Shown: positions 16,895 to 26,105, counted from the stretch's first letter. The stretch: 64,000 bases of DNA from CAXBCP01 sp963974055 (GCA_963974055.1 CAXBCP010000024.1:1-64000), one strand, 5' to 3'. Notes: generated by a model not told the origin, from the sequence alone. Program-made: numbers and translations.

Positions 16895-17015
16895 CGCGGC
16901 AGGACCTGTCCCCCCGGCCTGGTCGGTGGGTGCGTATTTCTGGACCGCACCCCTTTTCCTGACGCCGAATAGGGGCTATCGAATTCGCAACGGATCAACG
17001 GGAGAAATCGGAAAC

Positions 17016-17642
17016 ATGCTGAAAATTCTGGGACGGGCGACATCGTCCAATGTGCAGAAAGTCGTCTGGCTGTGCGAAGAGCTGGATATTCCTTACGATC
17101 GTACCGATATCGGCGGGCCGTTCGGCGGCAACGACCAGCCGGAATACCTGGCGCTGAACCCGAACGGCGTCGTGCCGACGATCGACGATGACGGGTTCAT
17201 CCTGTGGGAATCGAATTCCATCGTCCGCTATCTCGCCGAAAAACACGCCAAGGGGTCGCAATTCTATCCGGACGACCTTCAGGCACGCGCCAGCGCCGGC
17301 CGCTGGATGGACTGGACGCTGTCGATCCTGTCGCCACGCCATGTGCCGGTGTTCCAGGGGCTGATCCGCACCGCCGAAGCCGACCGCGACTACGACAAGA
17401 TCAACGCCGCCCGCGACCTGTGGGCGAAAGCGAACGGCGCGCTGGAAAGCTGGCTGGAAACCCACGAATACCTGTCCGGCGACACGTTCGGCATCGGCGA
17501 CATTCCCGCCTCGCCGTTTACCTATCGCTGGTTCAACCTCGATATCGAACGCGAGGAATTCCCGCACCTGAAACGCTGGCACGACACCGTCTGCGCCCGC
17601 CCGGCGTTCAAGAAGAACATCATCGATCTCGGACTGAGCTGA
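17016..17642 (+). CDS. Glutathione S-transferase family protein
   Basis: The ATG at 17016 follows GGGAGA and gives 208 residues. The N-terminal thioredoxin-like domain includes GRATSSNVQKVVWLCEEL, NPNGVVPTIDDDG (cis-Pro) and LWESNSIVRYLAEKH (glutathione-binding Ser region). The C-terminal helical domain ends with HLKRWHDTVCARPAFKK. It conjugates or reduces with glutathione; the substrate cannot be named. A terminator follows at once. Confidence 0.93.
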   Translation: MLKILGRATSSNVQKVVWLCEELDIPYDRTDIGGPFGGNDQPEYLALNPNGVVPTIDDDGFILWESNSIVRYLAEKHAKGSQFYPDDLQARASAGRWMDWTLSILSPRHVPVFQGLIRTAEADRDYDKINAARDLWAKANGALESWLETHEYLSGDTFGIGDIPASPFTYRWFNLDIEREEFPHLKRWHDTVCARPAFKKNIIDLGLS

Positions 17643-17658
17643 TCGTGAATGCCGCCTG

Positions 17659-17690
17659 CCCTCTCCCCCCGCGGGGAGAGGGTTTTATTT
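17659..17690 (+). terminator. Rho-independent terminator after the GST gene
   Basis: The stem CCCTCTCCCC / GGGGAGAGGG with a 4-base loop is followed by TTTTATTTT, 17 bases after the GST stop. Confidence 0.9.
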
Positions 17691-17753
17691 TGAGGTAACG
17701 ACATAGCAACCGCCGCATCGCCCACCAACAACACGCTGCGCGGCATCGGCTTC

Positions 17754-18581
17754 ATGCTGATCGCGGTCGCCGTGTGGTCGACCATGATGGTCCTGGTGAA
17801 ATCGCTGTCGGCGGATTACACGTCCTTCCAGATACTGTTTATCCGCACGCTGGTCGGTCTTGCGGTTCTGGCGCCGATGATGCGGCGCAGCGGCTTCGCA
17901 ACCCTGCGCACGCGTCGCCTGCCGCTGCATCTCTCGCGCGGGATATTCGCCTATTTCGGCATGCTGGGGCTGTTTATCGGCATCAGCGAGATCCCGATCG
18001 CCCAGGTCGTATCGCTCAGCTTTACCCAGCCGATCTTCATCTGCCTGCTGGCGGCGGTCCTGCTCGGCGAACGGTTCAACGCCGTCCGCGTCGCCGCCAT
18101 TGTCGGCGGGTTCGCCGGCGTGCTGGTCATCCTGCGGCCCGGGTTTATCGAGATCGGGTTCGGATCCGCCGTGGTTCTTGGCGGCGCGATGTCCTATGCC
18201 GTCTCGAATGTCTGCATCAAAAAGCTGATGACGACCGAATCCGTCGCGGCGACGACGATCTGGGTGAATATCCTGATGTGCCCGCTGGCCGGCATTCCGG
18301 CGGCGTTTTACTGGGTGACGCCCAGTCTGCCCGACCTCGCCCTGCTTGTCGGCGTCGGAATCACCGGCACGGCGGGCATCTGGTTCATCTCCCGCGCCTA
18401 TGCGCTGGCCGATATGAGCGCCGTTGTGCCGTTCGATTTCCTGCGCCTGCCCATCGTCGCCACTGCGGGGTGGCTGTGGTTCAGCGAGACCACGGATATG
18501 TGGACATATGCCGGCGCTGCCATAATTTTTGCGAGCACCTACGCCCTGGCGAAATCCGAGACGCGGCGGTCAACGCGCTGA
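17754..18581 (+). CDS. EamA/DMT-family exporter, start codon unusual
   Basis: This is a ten-helix EamA transporter, 275 residues from the first in-frame ATG at 17754; FTQPIFICLLAAVLLGERF and VPFDFLRLPIVATAGWLWF mark the two repeats. The ATG start would trim the first helix. The same frame is open back to 17694 and reads ATA-GCA-ACC-GCC-GCA at 17703, placed 6 bases after GAGGT, and the added residues (ATAASPTNNTLRGIGF) look like a normal N-terminus. Either an AUA start, a CTG at 17736, or a mutated ATG is possible. It is paralogous to the EamA gene at 14774. Substrate unknown. Confidence 0.88.
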   Translation: MLIAVAVWSTMMVLVKSLSADYTSFQILFIRTLVGLAVLAPMMRRSGFATLRTRRLPLHLSRGIFAYFGMLGLFIGISEIPIAQVVSLSFTQPIFICLLAAVLLGERFNAVRVAAIVGGFAGVLVILRPGFIEIGFGSAVVLGGAMSYAVSNVCIKKLMTTESVAATTIWVNILMCPLAGIPAAFYWVTPSLPDLALLVGVGITGTAGIWFISRAYALADMSAVVPFDFLRLPIVATAGWLWFSETTDMWTYAGAAIIFASTYALAKSETRRSTR

Positions 18582-18601
18582 CCGCCGCGAACCCGGTCGC
18601 A

Positions 18602-18883
18602 TCAGTCGGTGCGGCTGGTCACTTCGAGCAGGTGATAGCCGAACTGGGTTTTTACCGGGCCCTGGACTTCGTTTACCGGGGCGCTGAAGACGACCTGATC
18701 GAATTCCGGCACCATCTGGCCGGGACCGAACGAACCGAGGGCGCCGCCATTTGCGCCTGACGGGCAGGAAGAATGTTCTTTCGCGATGTCGCCAAAATCG
18801 GCGCCGTCGGCGATCCTGGTTTTGAGGTCCGCGCAAAGTTCCTCGGTTTCAACCAGAATATGTCTCGCTTCGGCCTGGGCCAT
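18602..18883 (-). CDS. Small parvulin-type peptidyl-prolyl isomerase
   Basis: The 93-residue protein is a stand-alone rotamase domain: ARHILVETEELCADL, FGDIAKEHSSCPSGANGGALG, FGPGQMVPEFDQVVFS and QFGYHLLEV are the PpiC signatures. There is no signal peptide, so it acts in the cytoplasm like E. coli PpiC. The ATG at 18883 follows AGGAGA. Confidence 0.95.
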   Translation of the reverse strand: MAQAEARHILVETEELCADLKTRIADGADFGDIAKEHSSCPSGANGGALGSFGPGQMVPEFDQVVFSAPVNEVQGPVKTQFGYHLLEVTSRTD

Positions 18884-18975
18884 TAATCTTCTCCTGAATA
18901 ACTGCTGATCTGTTGTCTCTGCGCACGTTCTAACCCGTCCGCGCCACCGCGTCTAATCCTGCGGAACAGGCGTCC

Positions 18976-20190
18976 TCAAATAATCCCCCGGTCCAGTAAG
19001 GCCGCGATCTCGTCCGGCGAATTTCCGGCGAGCCGGCCCCAGACATATTCGTTGTGTTCTCCCAGCGCCGGACCGGTGTGGCGCACCGTCCCCTGGGTTT
19101 GGGACAGGCGGGGGGCGACATTCTGCATCGCGACATTGCCGAATTCCGGGTGATCGACGCGGACGATGCTGTCGCGGGCCTGAAACTGCGGATCTTCAAG
19201 CATCTCCGGCGCCCGGAAAATCTTGCCGTTGGGAATGCCGTGTTCGTGAAGCAGTTCTTCGAGGTCCGCCACCGCGAAGCCCCGGGTCCAGTCGGATATC
19301 AGTTCGTCCAGTTCGAGCTGGTTTATCCCCCGTGCGCCGTGGGTGGCATAGCGCTCATCGGCGGCAAGTTCCGGCCGGCCCATCGCTTCGGCCATGCGCG
19401 CCCACACCGAATCCTGGTTGGCGCCGATCACCAGCCAGACGTCGTCCTTCGTGGGATAGACGTTCGACGGCGCGATCTTCGGCAGGAACGAGCCCGTGCG
19501 TTCGCGGATATAGCCGCCGACGTCATATTCGGTAACGGTGTTTTCCATCATGTTGAGAACGGATTCATAGATCGACGCGTCGATAACCTGCCCCCTGCCG
19601 GTCAGGTGGACCTGATGCAACGCCATCATCGCCCCAAGGCATGCATGGGTCGCCGCCAGCGAATCGCCGATCGATATCCCGGCCCGACTCGGCGGCAGGG
19701 ACGGATCGCCCGTCGTGTAGCGAAGCCCCCCCATTGCCTCGCCGATGGCGCCGTAGCCGGCGCGCTTCGCATAGGGTCCGGTTTGGCCGAAGCCGGACAC
19801 CCGGACCATGATCAGCTTCGGATTGATCGCCGACAGTTCGTCATAACCGAGGCCCCAGCGCTCCATGGTGCCGGGGCGGAAATTCTCGACCAGGATATCG
19901 GCGCCTTCGACCAGTTTTTTCACCAGCGCCTGGCCGTCGGCTTCCCGCGCGTTCAGGGTCGCGGACAGCTTGTTGCGGGCCAGTACCGGCCAGAACAGCG
20001 CTTTTCCGTGCGGCTTTTCCTTGCCCCATTCGCGCATCGGGTCGCCGATTCCGGGCTGTTCCAGCTTGATCACCTCGGCGCCGTGATCGGCGAGCAACTG
20101 GCCGCAGAACGGGCCCGCGATCATGGTGCCCATTTCGATTACGCGAATATCGCTCAGCGGTCCCCTGCGGGGGGCGGATTCGGTACCCAT
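18976..20190 (-). CDS. CaiB/BaiF (class III) CoA-transferase
   Basis: The 404-residue protein has the family layout: IRVIEMGTMIAGPFCGQLL, GAEVIKLEQPGIGDPMREWG, LVENFRPGTMERWGLGYDEL, VSGFGQTGPYAKRAGYGAI and ISIGDSLAATHACLGAMMAL with the catalytic Asp. It moves CoA between carboxylic acids. It is divergent from an MFS permease and near HMG-CoA lyase, so it may activate a branched or dicarboxylic acid; the substrate is inferred only. Confidence 0.95.
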   Translation of the reverse strand: MGTESAPRRGPLSDIRVIEMGTMIAGPFCGQLLADHGAEVIKLEQPGIGDPMREWGKEKPHGKALFWPVLARNKLSATLNAREADGQALVKKLVEGADILVENFRPGTMERWGLGYDELSAINPKLIMVRVSGFGQTGPYAKRAGYGAIGEAMGGLRYTTGDPSLPPSRAGISIGDSLAATHACLGAMMALHQVHLTGRGQVIDASIYESVLNMMENTVTEYDVGGYIRERTGSFLPKIAPSNVYPTKDDVWLVIGANQDSVWARMAEAMGRPELAADERYATHGARGINQLELDELISDWTRGFAVADLEELLHEHGIPNGKIFRAPEMLEDPQFQARDSIVRVDHPEFGNVAMQNVAPRLSQTQGTVRHTGPALGEHNEYVWGRLAGNSPDEIAALLDRGII

Positions 20191-20280
20191 TTTAAAGTCA
20201 CGTCCCTGTTTCCGGTTATTTTCGGCGGCAGGATCGCCGACGGGTCTGGACGGGTCAAGCCGCGCGGGCGATAACCCCGC

Positions 20281-21522
20281 ATGGCAGATGGCAGCGACGC
20301 CGGCACCTCATCCGGGGAAATCCGGTCACACACACAATGGCCGATCGTTTGGGTCGCGTTCGGCGCGGGCATCGTGGCCGCGACCCATATCGGCAAGCTG
20401 CCGCCGGCCCTGCCGGAAATCCGCGTGGCGCTCGACGCCGGCCTGGTGACAGGCGGATGGATCGCCTCGATGATCTCCTGCACCGGGTTCGCGCTCGGCC
20501 TCTTCTCGGGTGCCGTCGCGGACCGGATCGGTCAGCGGACCGTGTTGTTATCGGGACTTGCCGTCATGACTGCCGCCAGCCTGATGGGAGCATTCGCGCT
20601 GTCGGGCGAGATGATGCTGATATCGCGGTTTTTCGAGGGGCTGGGGTTTACCGCCGCGACGATCTCCGGCGCCGGGATGATTTCCCACGTCACCGCCGAT
20701 GAAGACCGCAAATGGGCGCTCGGCGTCTGGTCGTCATACGTGCCGGTTGGATTTTCCGCCATGCTGATTGCCGCCGCACTGATCCTAGAAACATGGGACT
20801 GGCGGACGCTCTGGATCGGGAGCAGCGCGGTCACGGTCGTCTGGGCCGGGGTCGTTTACCGCGTCACCGCCGGCTGGCAACCGCGCCGGCAAAGCGGGGT
20901 CGCCGTCAATTCGATGCTGCGCAACGTGACGCTCTGCCTGTCGAAACGCGGGGCCGTGCTGGTTGCGGCCTGTTTCGCGCTCTATGCGGCACAGCATATT
21001 TCCATGATGGCGTGGTTGCCGACCTATATGCACGACGTATACGGATCCGACAGGCTTGCCGCCGCCACGCTGCCGGCGATCGTGTTGCTGTTCAATGCCG
21101 GCGGCAACTGGCTGTCCGCCTGGGCGATGGGGCGCGGTATGACGACATGGTCGCTGCTGGCCCTCGGCGCGGCCGGGATGGGACTGACCCAGATCGGCAT
21201 TTTCTCCGCCGTGCTGCCCGATACGGCCCGTCTGGCCTTTGCAGTGCTGTTCGGCATCTTCGGCGGCATGGTGCCGGCCGCCGCCCTCGGCTCGGTCGCG
21301 ATCTACACCCCGTCGCCGTCGCAGATCGGCACGATGAACGGCCTTATGGTGATGGGAACCAATACCGGGATGCTGTTCGGCCCGCCGGCCATCGCCGCCG
21401 TCCGTGCGGCCACCGGAAACTGGCACGATATCGTGTGGCTGGTGGGCGCAATGGCAGGCGCCGGGCTGATCTGCGCAATGCTGTCACGCGCATCGGAACG
21501 GCGTGCCAACGGACCGAAATAA
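20281..21522 (+). CDS. MFS transporter
   Basis: This 413-residue major facilitator has 12 predicted helices. The loop 2-3 motif appears as GLFSGAVADRIGQRTVLLSG. Conserved glycines such as FFEGLGFTAATISGAGMISH lie in helices 4-5. It is divergent from the CoA-transferase gene (90 bases) and 43 bases ahead of HMG-CoA lyase, which suggests uptake of an acid that is then activated and cleaved. Confidence 0.9.
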   Translation: MADGSDAGTSSGEIRSHTQWPIVWVAFGAGIVAATHIGKLPPALPEIRVALDAGLVTGGWIASMISCTGFALGLFSGAVADRIGQRTVLLSGLAVMTAASLMGAFALSGEMMLISRFFEGLGFTAATISGAGMISHVTADEDRKWALGVWSSYVPVGFSAMLIAAALILETWDWRTLWIGSSAVTVVWAGVVYRVTAGWQPRRQSGVAVNSMLRNVTLCLSKRGAVLVAACFALYAAQHISMMAWLPTYMHDVYGSDRLAAATLPAIVLLFNAGGNWLSAWAMGRGMTTWSLLALGAAGMGLTQIGIFSAVLPDTARLAFAVLFGIFGGMVPAAALGSVAIYTPSPSQIGTMNGLMVMGTNTGMLFGPPAIAAVRAATGNWHDIVWLVGAMAGAGLICAMLSRASERRANGPK

Positions 21523-21565
21523 CCGTAAGATAGCCGCTCGCGAGAGACCTGAAGGAAAGACAGCC

Positions 21566-22486
21566 ATGGCCAGCGCCAAACGCAGCGTGGAAATTATCGA
21601 CGTCGGCCCGCGCGACGGATTGCAGAACGAACCGGCGATTCTGGACATTGCGACAAAGGTCGATTTCATCGCGCGCCTCGCCGATGCCGGCGTAAAGCGG
21701 ATGGAAGCGGTCAGCTTCGTCAACCCCAAGCGCGTCCCCCAGATGGCGGATGCCGAGGAGGTACTGGCAGCCCTGCCCGCCGACGACGGCGTGACCTATA
21801 TCGGGCTGGTGCTGAACCGGCGCGGGCTCGACCGCGCCCTGGCGGCAGGCTGCAAGGAGGTCAATTACGCACTGGTCGCCTCCGACACGTTCAGTCAGAA
21901 AAACCAGGGAACGACGATCGAACAGGCCGTGGACGTGTATGAGGACATCGCGGCCGCCGCGAAAGACGCCGGCGTGCGGTGCTCGTTGACGATATCGACC
22001 GCCTTTGGGTGCCCGTTCCAGGGCGAAGTGCCGCCGGAACGCGTGATCGGGCTGGTCGAGCGCTGCGCCGGAAACGATACGTTCGAGATCGCGCTGGCCG
22101 ACACGATCGGCTGCGCCGTACCGAACCAGGTCGCCGATCTGTTTGGCGCGGTAATGGAAACGGCGCCCGCCGCACGGTTCCGGGCGCATTTTCACAACAC
22201 CCGCAATACCGGCCTTGCGAATTGCTATGCGGCGGTGGAGGCCGGGGTCCAGTCGATCGATGCCTCGGCGGGCGGGATCGGCGGTTGTCCGTTTGCGCCG
22301 CGCGCCACCGGCAATGTGCCGTCGGAGGACCTGGTCTACATGCTGGAGCGGATGGGGATCGAAACCGGCATCGATATCGACAAGCTGATCGCCACGGGCG
22401 AATGGATCGGCGAACGGCTCGGCCATGCCGTGCCGGCGATGATCGGCAAGGCCGGCGTATTTCCGCCCCCGGAACTGCGCGCCTGA
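21566..22486 (+). CDS. Hydroxymethylglutaryl-CoA lyase
   Basis: The 306-residue TIM-barrel lyase cleaves HMG-CoA to acetoacetate and acetyl-CoA at the end of leucine breakdown. Motifs are VGPRDGLQNE (metal-binding Asp), STAFGCPFQGEVPPERV, FRAHFHNTRNTG (metal-binding His pair) and GGIGGCPFAPRATGN with the catalytic Cys. The ATG at 21566 follows GAAGGAAAG. The isolated position, away from methylcrotonyl-CoA carboxylase genes, leaves open a related acyl-CoA substrate. Confidence 0.94.
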   Translation: MASAKRSVEIIDVGPRDGLQNEPAILDIATKVDFIARLADAGVKRMEAVSFVNPKRVPQMADAEEVLAALPADDGVTYIGLVLNRRGLDRALAAGCKEVNYALVASDTFSQKNQGTTIEQAVDVYEDIAAAAKDAGVRCSLTISTAFGCPFQGEVPPERVIGLVERCAGNDTFEIALADTIGCAVPNQVADLFGAVMETAPAARFRAHFHNTRNTGLANCYAAVEAGVQSIDASAGGIGGCPFAPRATGNVPSEDLVYMLERMGIETGIDIDKLIATGEWIGERLGHAVPAMIGKAGVFPPPELRA

Positions 22487-22512
22487 TTTCCGTCCCGGCC
22501 GTCAGTCGGCGG

Positions 22513-23070
22513 TCAGGAAATCGCGCCGCTATAATTGCCGTCTTCGCCGGGCGGATTCGAGAACGGCGGCCACACGGCGGCATCGCCCAGTTCGCGCCAG
22601 TGTTCGAGCGCCCACCTGACCGACGGAAAAGCAATCTCTCCCCACGGAATATCGTCCCAGTCGAACAGATCGAGTTCCAGCGTTTCCTCGCCGATGCCGA
22701 ACGCGCCGTCGCGGACGGTCGCCCGGTAAATCAACTGGACCTGACTGATCCGCGGGATGGTGTAGAGCCCGATCAGGCCGTCGATCACGATATCCGCGCA
22801 GGCTTCTTCCTTCGCTTCGCGGGCGGCGCCGGCCTCGGCGGTTTCGTTGAGTTCCATGAAACCGGCCGGGATTGTCCACAGACCGCGCTGCGGATGTATC
22901 GCGCGCCGGCACAGCAACACCCTGCCCTGCCAGCTGCACACGGCGCCGACGACGATTTTCGGGTTTTCGTAATTTATGAAACCGCAATCGGGGCACACCA
23001 GGCGTTCCCGGTTGTCCCCTTCGGGGATATGGCGGACCGTCGGCCCGCCGGGAGAATTTTTCTCTGACAT
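22513..23070 (-). CDS. Nudix hydrolase with N-terminal zinc ribbon
   Basis: In this 185-residue protein CPDCGFINYENPK resembles the short zinc-ribbon/NADH-pyrophosphatase-like lead-in. The Nudix box is intact: GFMELNETAEAGAAREAKEE (G-x5-E-x7-RE-x2-EE). It hydrolyses a nucleoside diphosphate linked to another group; NADH or ADP-ribose-type substrates are likely from the architecture but not proven. Confidence 0.92.
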   Translation of the reverse strand: MSEKNSPGGPTVRHIPEGDNRERLVCPDCGFINYENPKIVVGAVCSWQGRVLLCRRAIHPQRGLWTIPAGFMELNETAEAGAAREAKEEACADIVIDGLIGLYTIPRISQVQLIYRATVRDGAFGIGEETLELDLFDWDDIPWGEIAFPSVRWALEHWRELGDAAVWPPFSNPPGEDGNYSGAIS

Positions 23071-23163
23071 TCCGTCAACATGTGATGCAGACGATCTGCG
23101 GGCAAGAAAAATCAGGGCCGCATAGAGCTGTATAAATAGCGGGAACGGAGAACTGCGACGCGA

Positions 23164-23412
23164 TCAGGCGATAATATCGAGCACCGATCCGCGGGGAATG
23201 TCGCGCCGGGTGAGTGCCGTATCCGACAGATCCAGTACGGGACGCGTTTCAGGCGCCCGCTGCGCCGGGTCGCCCTGCACGTTCGGCGCAGACGAAGGCG
23301 ACGCCGACGAAGGCGGAGCCGCGGGTTGCTGACGCGGCTGCGCCGGCTGCGGATTTGCCGGAATGCTATTACCCGCTGCCCGTGCAGCGGCCTGAAATGC
23401 GGGAATATTCAT
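23164..23412 (-). CDS. Short Pro/Ala/Gln-rich hypothetical protein
   Basis: The 82-residue frame starts MNIPAFQAAARAAGNS, has a disordered Pro-Ser-Gln-rich centre, and ends with an ordered-looking tail (LDLSDTALTRRDIPRGSVLD, then IIA). The ribosome binding site is weak. It is divergent from the first DUF2336 gene and shares the intergenic region that holds a CtrA-type box, so joint control is possible. No family is recognised. Confidence 0.55.
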   Translation of the reverse strand: MNIPAFQAAARAAGNSIPANPQPAQPRQQPAAPPSSASPSSAPNVQGDPAQRAPETRPVLDLSDTALTRRDIPRGSVLDIIA

Positions 23413-23539
23413 ATTGGCGTCAAGGCTCGTATTTATGCCGAATTTGTCGGGGATTTTAGAGGTCTTCGGTTAACACCCGGTGTATAAACAGGGTTAATAC
23501 TTTTACAACGTTCCGGAGAGCAGTAGCGTGCACTGCCCG

Positions 23540-23554
23540 TTAACCCTAATTTAA
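23540..23554. promoter_or_regulatory. CtrA-type box upstream of DUF2336 gene 1
   Basis: TTAACCCTAATTTAA is a perfect TTAA-N7-TTAA, 94 bases before the ATG at 23648. Partial TTAA sites lie nearby around 23470-23497. Confidence 0.65.
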
Positions 23555-23647
23555 GTTCAATCTCAAATACTTGGCGCGAATCCTATACCCGGTCCGAAAT
23601 CCGGAACGGGGTGGTTCGACACTATGTACAAAGTGAATACCGACTGA

Positions 23648-24793
23648 ATGACTGACCCTGAACAGATCGATTACAACGAACTGGTTGGTTTGGCCCGCGA
23701 CAAGTCGGTTAGCGGTCGCACGCGCCTGGTCCAGATCGTCGGCGATTTGTTTTTCGACACCGATACCGTCCTGCGCGACGCCGAACGTTCGATCATGTCC
23801 GATATTCTGCGGCAGTTGATCCACGACGTGGAAATGACCGTGCGCCAGGAACTGTCGGCGCGCATGGCCGGCGAATCGGGCGCGCCGCGCGACCTGGTAT
23901 CGGTTCTCGCGAACGACCAGATCGAAGTCGCCCATTCGATCCTGACACAGAGCACGGTGCTTCAGGATATCGAACTCGTTGAGATCGTCGAGCACAGGAC
24001 GCTCGGTCATCAGCTCGCCATCGCGATGCGCGAAACGGTTTCGGAAACGGTTTCGGACGCCCTGATCGAGACGGGAAACGTAAATGTCATCAAGACATTG
24101 CTGGAAAACGACAACGCCGATATCTCCGGCAAGGCGATGGAATACCTCGTCGAACAGTCGGAAAAAATCAACGATATCCAGGTACCGCTGATCAATCGCG
24201 GCGATCTGGGTCCCGATCTCGCGAAACGGATGTACTGGTGGGTCTCCGCGGCGCTCCGCAAGCATATCGTCGAACACTTTCGTATCGACGAAGCGGATCT
24301 GGACGACAAGATACAGGATACCATCCACGTTATTCTCGGCAGCGACGGCGATCCCAAAACGGCGCCGGCGCGAAAATCCCAGGAATTGGCGGAAAAACTA
24401 CAGAAGGCGTCGGCCATAACGCCGCATCTTCTGATCCAGACCCTGCGTCAGGGCGAGGTCGTTCTTTTCGAAGACCTGTTGTCGCAGATCACCGGTCTCC
24501 GCACCAACCTGATCCGGCGTTTCGTCTTTGAACCGGGTGGCGAAGGACTGGCCATCGCCTGCCGGTCGGCGAAAATCGAAAAGCCGGATTTCGCGTCGAT
24601 TTTCCTGCTCAGCCGCAGCGCCCGCCCCGGCGACAAGGTCGTCGACCCCAACGAAGTCAGCCGGGTGATGAACTTTTTCGACCGCATCGCCGTGGAAACG
24701 GCGCAAAAAGTGGTGAAACGCTGGCATCTCGATCCGAATTTCCTGTTCGCGCTGAAACAGGTGAACGACGACAAGCGAAGGGCGGCGGAATAG
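23648..24793 (+). CDS. DUF2336 domain protein (copy 1)
   Basis: This 381-residue all-helical protein belongs to the DUF2336 family, found mainly in Rhodospirillales and relatives and of unknown function. Recognisable stretches are NELVGLARDKSVSGRTRLVQ near the N-terminus, HRTLGHQLAIAMRETVSETV in the middle, LAKRMYWWVSAALRKHI, and KPDFASIFLLSRSARPG near the C-terminus. It is soluble, with no signal peptide. A tandem paralogue follows 112 bases after its stop, and each copy has its own CtrA-type box. A regulatory or cell-cycle role is inferred only from that control signal. Confidence 0.9.
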   Translation: MTDPEQIDYNELVGLARDKSVSGRTRLVQIVGDLFFDTDTVLRDAERSIMSDILRQLIHDVEMTVRQELSARMAGESGAPRDLVSVLANDQIEVAHSILTQSTVLQDIELVEIVEHRTLGHQLAIAMRETVSETVSDALIETGNVNVIKTLLENDNADISGKAMEYLVEQSEKINDIQVPLINRGDLGPDLAKRMYWWVSAALRKHIVEHFRIDEADLDDKIQDTIHVILGSDGDPKTAPARKSQELAEKLQKASAITPHLLIQTLRQGEVVLFEDLLSQITGLRTNLIRRFVFEPGGEGLAIACRSAKIEKPDFASIFLLSRSARPGDKVVDPNEVSRVMNFFDRIAVETAQKVVKRWHLDPNFLFALKQVNDDKRRAAE

Positions 24794-24866
24794 CCCCGCC
24801 CGTTCCGGTCGACCGCTATGCATTTCAGAATAAATTCCCTCTGAAATTCGGAGATATCGGCGGCAA

Positions 24867-24881
24867 TTAACGTATGATTAA
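24867..24881. promoter_or_regulatory. CtrA-type box upstream of DUF2336 gene 2
   Basis: TTAACGTATGATTAA is a perfect TTAA-N7-TTAA, 25 bases before the ATG at 24906 (55 before the alternative ATG at 24936). It sits where a -35 element or the transcription start would be. Confidence 0.65.
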
Positions 24882-24905
24882 ACGCCTTCGCCTAAATTTC
24901 TATAC

Positions 24906-26090
24906 ATGGCAACGAATCTGACATCCGGAGCGCCTATGCTCGCCGGCCTCCCGATCGACAATCCGGAAGACCTCCATACGCTTCTGTCGCTCGCGCGGGA
25001 CAAATCCGTAGAGGGCCGGACCGCGCTCGTCAAAGCGCTGGGCGACCTGTTTTACGATTCCCATTCGGAACTCTCGATAGACGAACGCAACCTGATGGGC
25101 GACATCCTGCAGCGCCTGATCGGCGACGTGGAAACGGTTGTCCGAAAGGCGCTGGCGGAAACGCTGAGCGGCATTCCGGACGCCCCGCCCCAGATCATCA
25201 GTGCGCTCGCGAACGATTCGCTCGATATTGCGTACCCGATCCTGATCGAAAGCTCCGTCCTTCAGGATATGGAACTGGTGGAAATCATCCGCCACCGTAC
25301 CCACGAACACCAGCTGGCCATCGCCATGCGCGCGTCGGTATCCGAAACCGTGTCGGACGCCCTGGTCGACACCGACAACAACGACGTCATCCGGACCCTG
25401 GTCGAAAATCGCGGCGCGCATATTTCCGGCGAAACGCTCGAAAAAATCGTCGACCGCTCGGAATCGCAGACCGACCTGCAGGACCCGTTGCTTCGCCGGA
25501 CCGAACTGTCGCCGACCCTGGCGAAACGGATGTATTGGTGGGTCTCCGCCGCCCTGCGCAAAAGCATCGTAGACCGGTTCGACATCGATTCGGTCGAACT
25601 CGACAAATCCATCGAACGCGCCGTCAAGGACCTGATGGGCGAGCCCATCGCCAAGGCGGAGAACGCCGACAATATCGATCACATGATCAAATCGCTCATC
25701 GGCGCCGGCAAGGTTACGCCGCCTTTGATGATCCAGACCCTGCGTCAGGGCGAAATCGCGCTGTTCGAGGAAATGCTGTCGGGCCTGTCGAACCTGAATG
25801 CCAAACTTGTGCGCCGGTTCGTCTTCGAACCCGGCGGCGAGGCCCTGGCCATTCTGTGCCGCTCCCTTGAAATCATGAAACCCGATTTCGCGTCGATTTT
25901 CCTGCTCAGCCGCAGCGCGCGGCCCGGCGACAAGGTCGTCGACCCGTCGGAACTGACCCGGGTGCTCGACCTGTACGACCGGATCAAGATCGAAACCGCC
26001 AGGAAAGTCGTGGAACACTGGCGGCTCGACCCCGACTACCTGTTCGCGCTCAAGCAGGTTAACTCCGGGCAGCAGCAAGCGGTCGGTTAA
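24906..26090 (+). CDS. DUF2336 domain protein (copy 2)
   Basis: The 394-residue paralogue of the preceding gene aligns along the whole length: DLHTLLSLARDKSVEGRTAL, HRTHEHQLAIAMRASVSETV, TLAKRMYWWVSAALRKSIVD and KPDFASIFLLSRSARPG. The middle linker differs most. The ATG at 24906 lacks a ribosome binding site; an ATG at 24936 has GGAG 5 bases upstream and may be the true start. A terminator follows. Function unknown. Confidence 0.9.
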   Translation: MATNLTSGAPMLAGLPIDNPEDLHTLLSLARDKSVEGRTALVKALGDLFYDSHSELSIDERNLMGDILQRLIGDVETVVRKALAETLSGIPDAPPQIISALANDSLDIAYPILIESSVLQDMELVEIIRHRTHEHQLAIAMRASVSETVSDALVDTDNNDVIRTLVENRGAHISGETLEKIVDRSESQTDLQDPLLRRTELSPTLAKRMYWWVSAALRKSIVDRFDIDSVELDKSIERAVKDLMGEPIAKAENADNIDHMIKSLIGAGKVTPPLMIQTLRQGEIALFEEMLSGLSNLNAKLVRRFVFEPGGEALAILCRSLEIMKPDFASIFLLSRSARPGDKVVDPSELTRVLDLYDRIKIETARKVVEHWRLDPDYLFALKQVNSGQQQAVG

Positions 26091-26105
26091 CCACCGCTGA
26101 AATCG

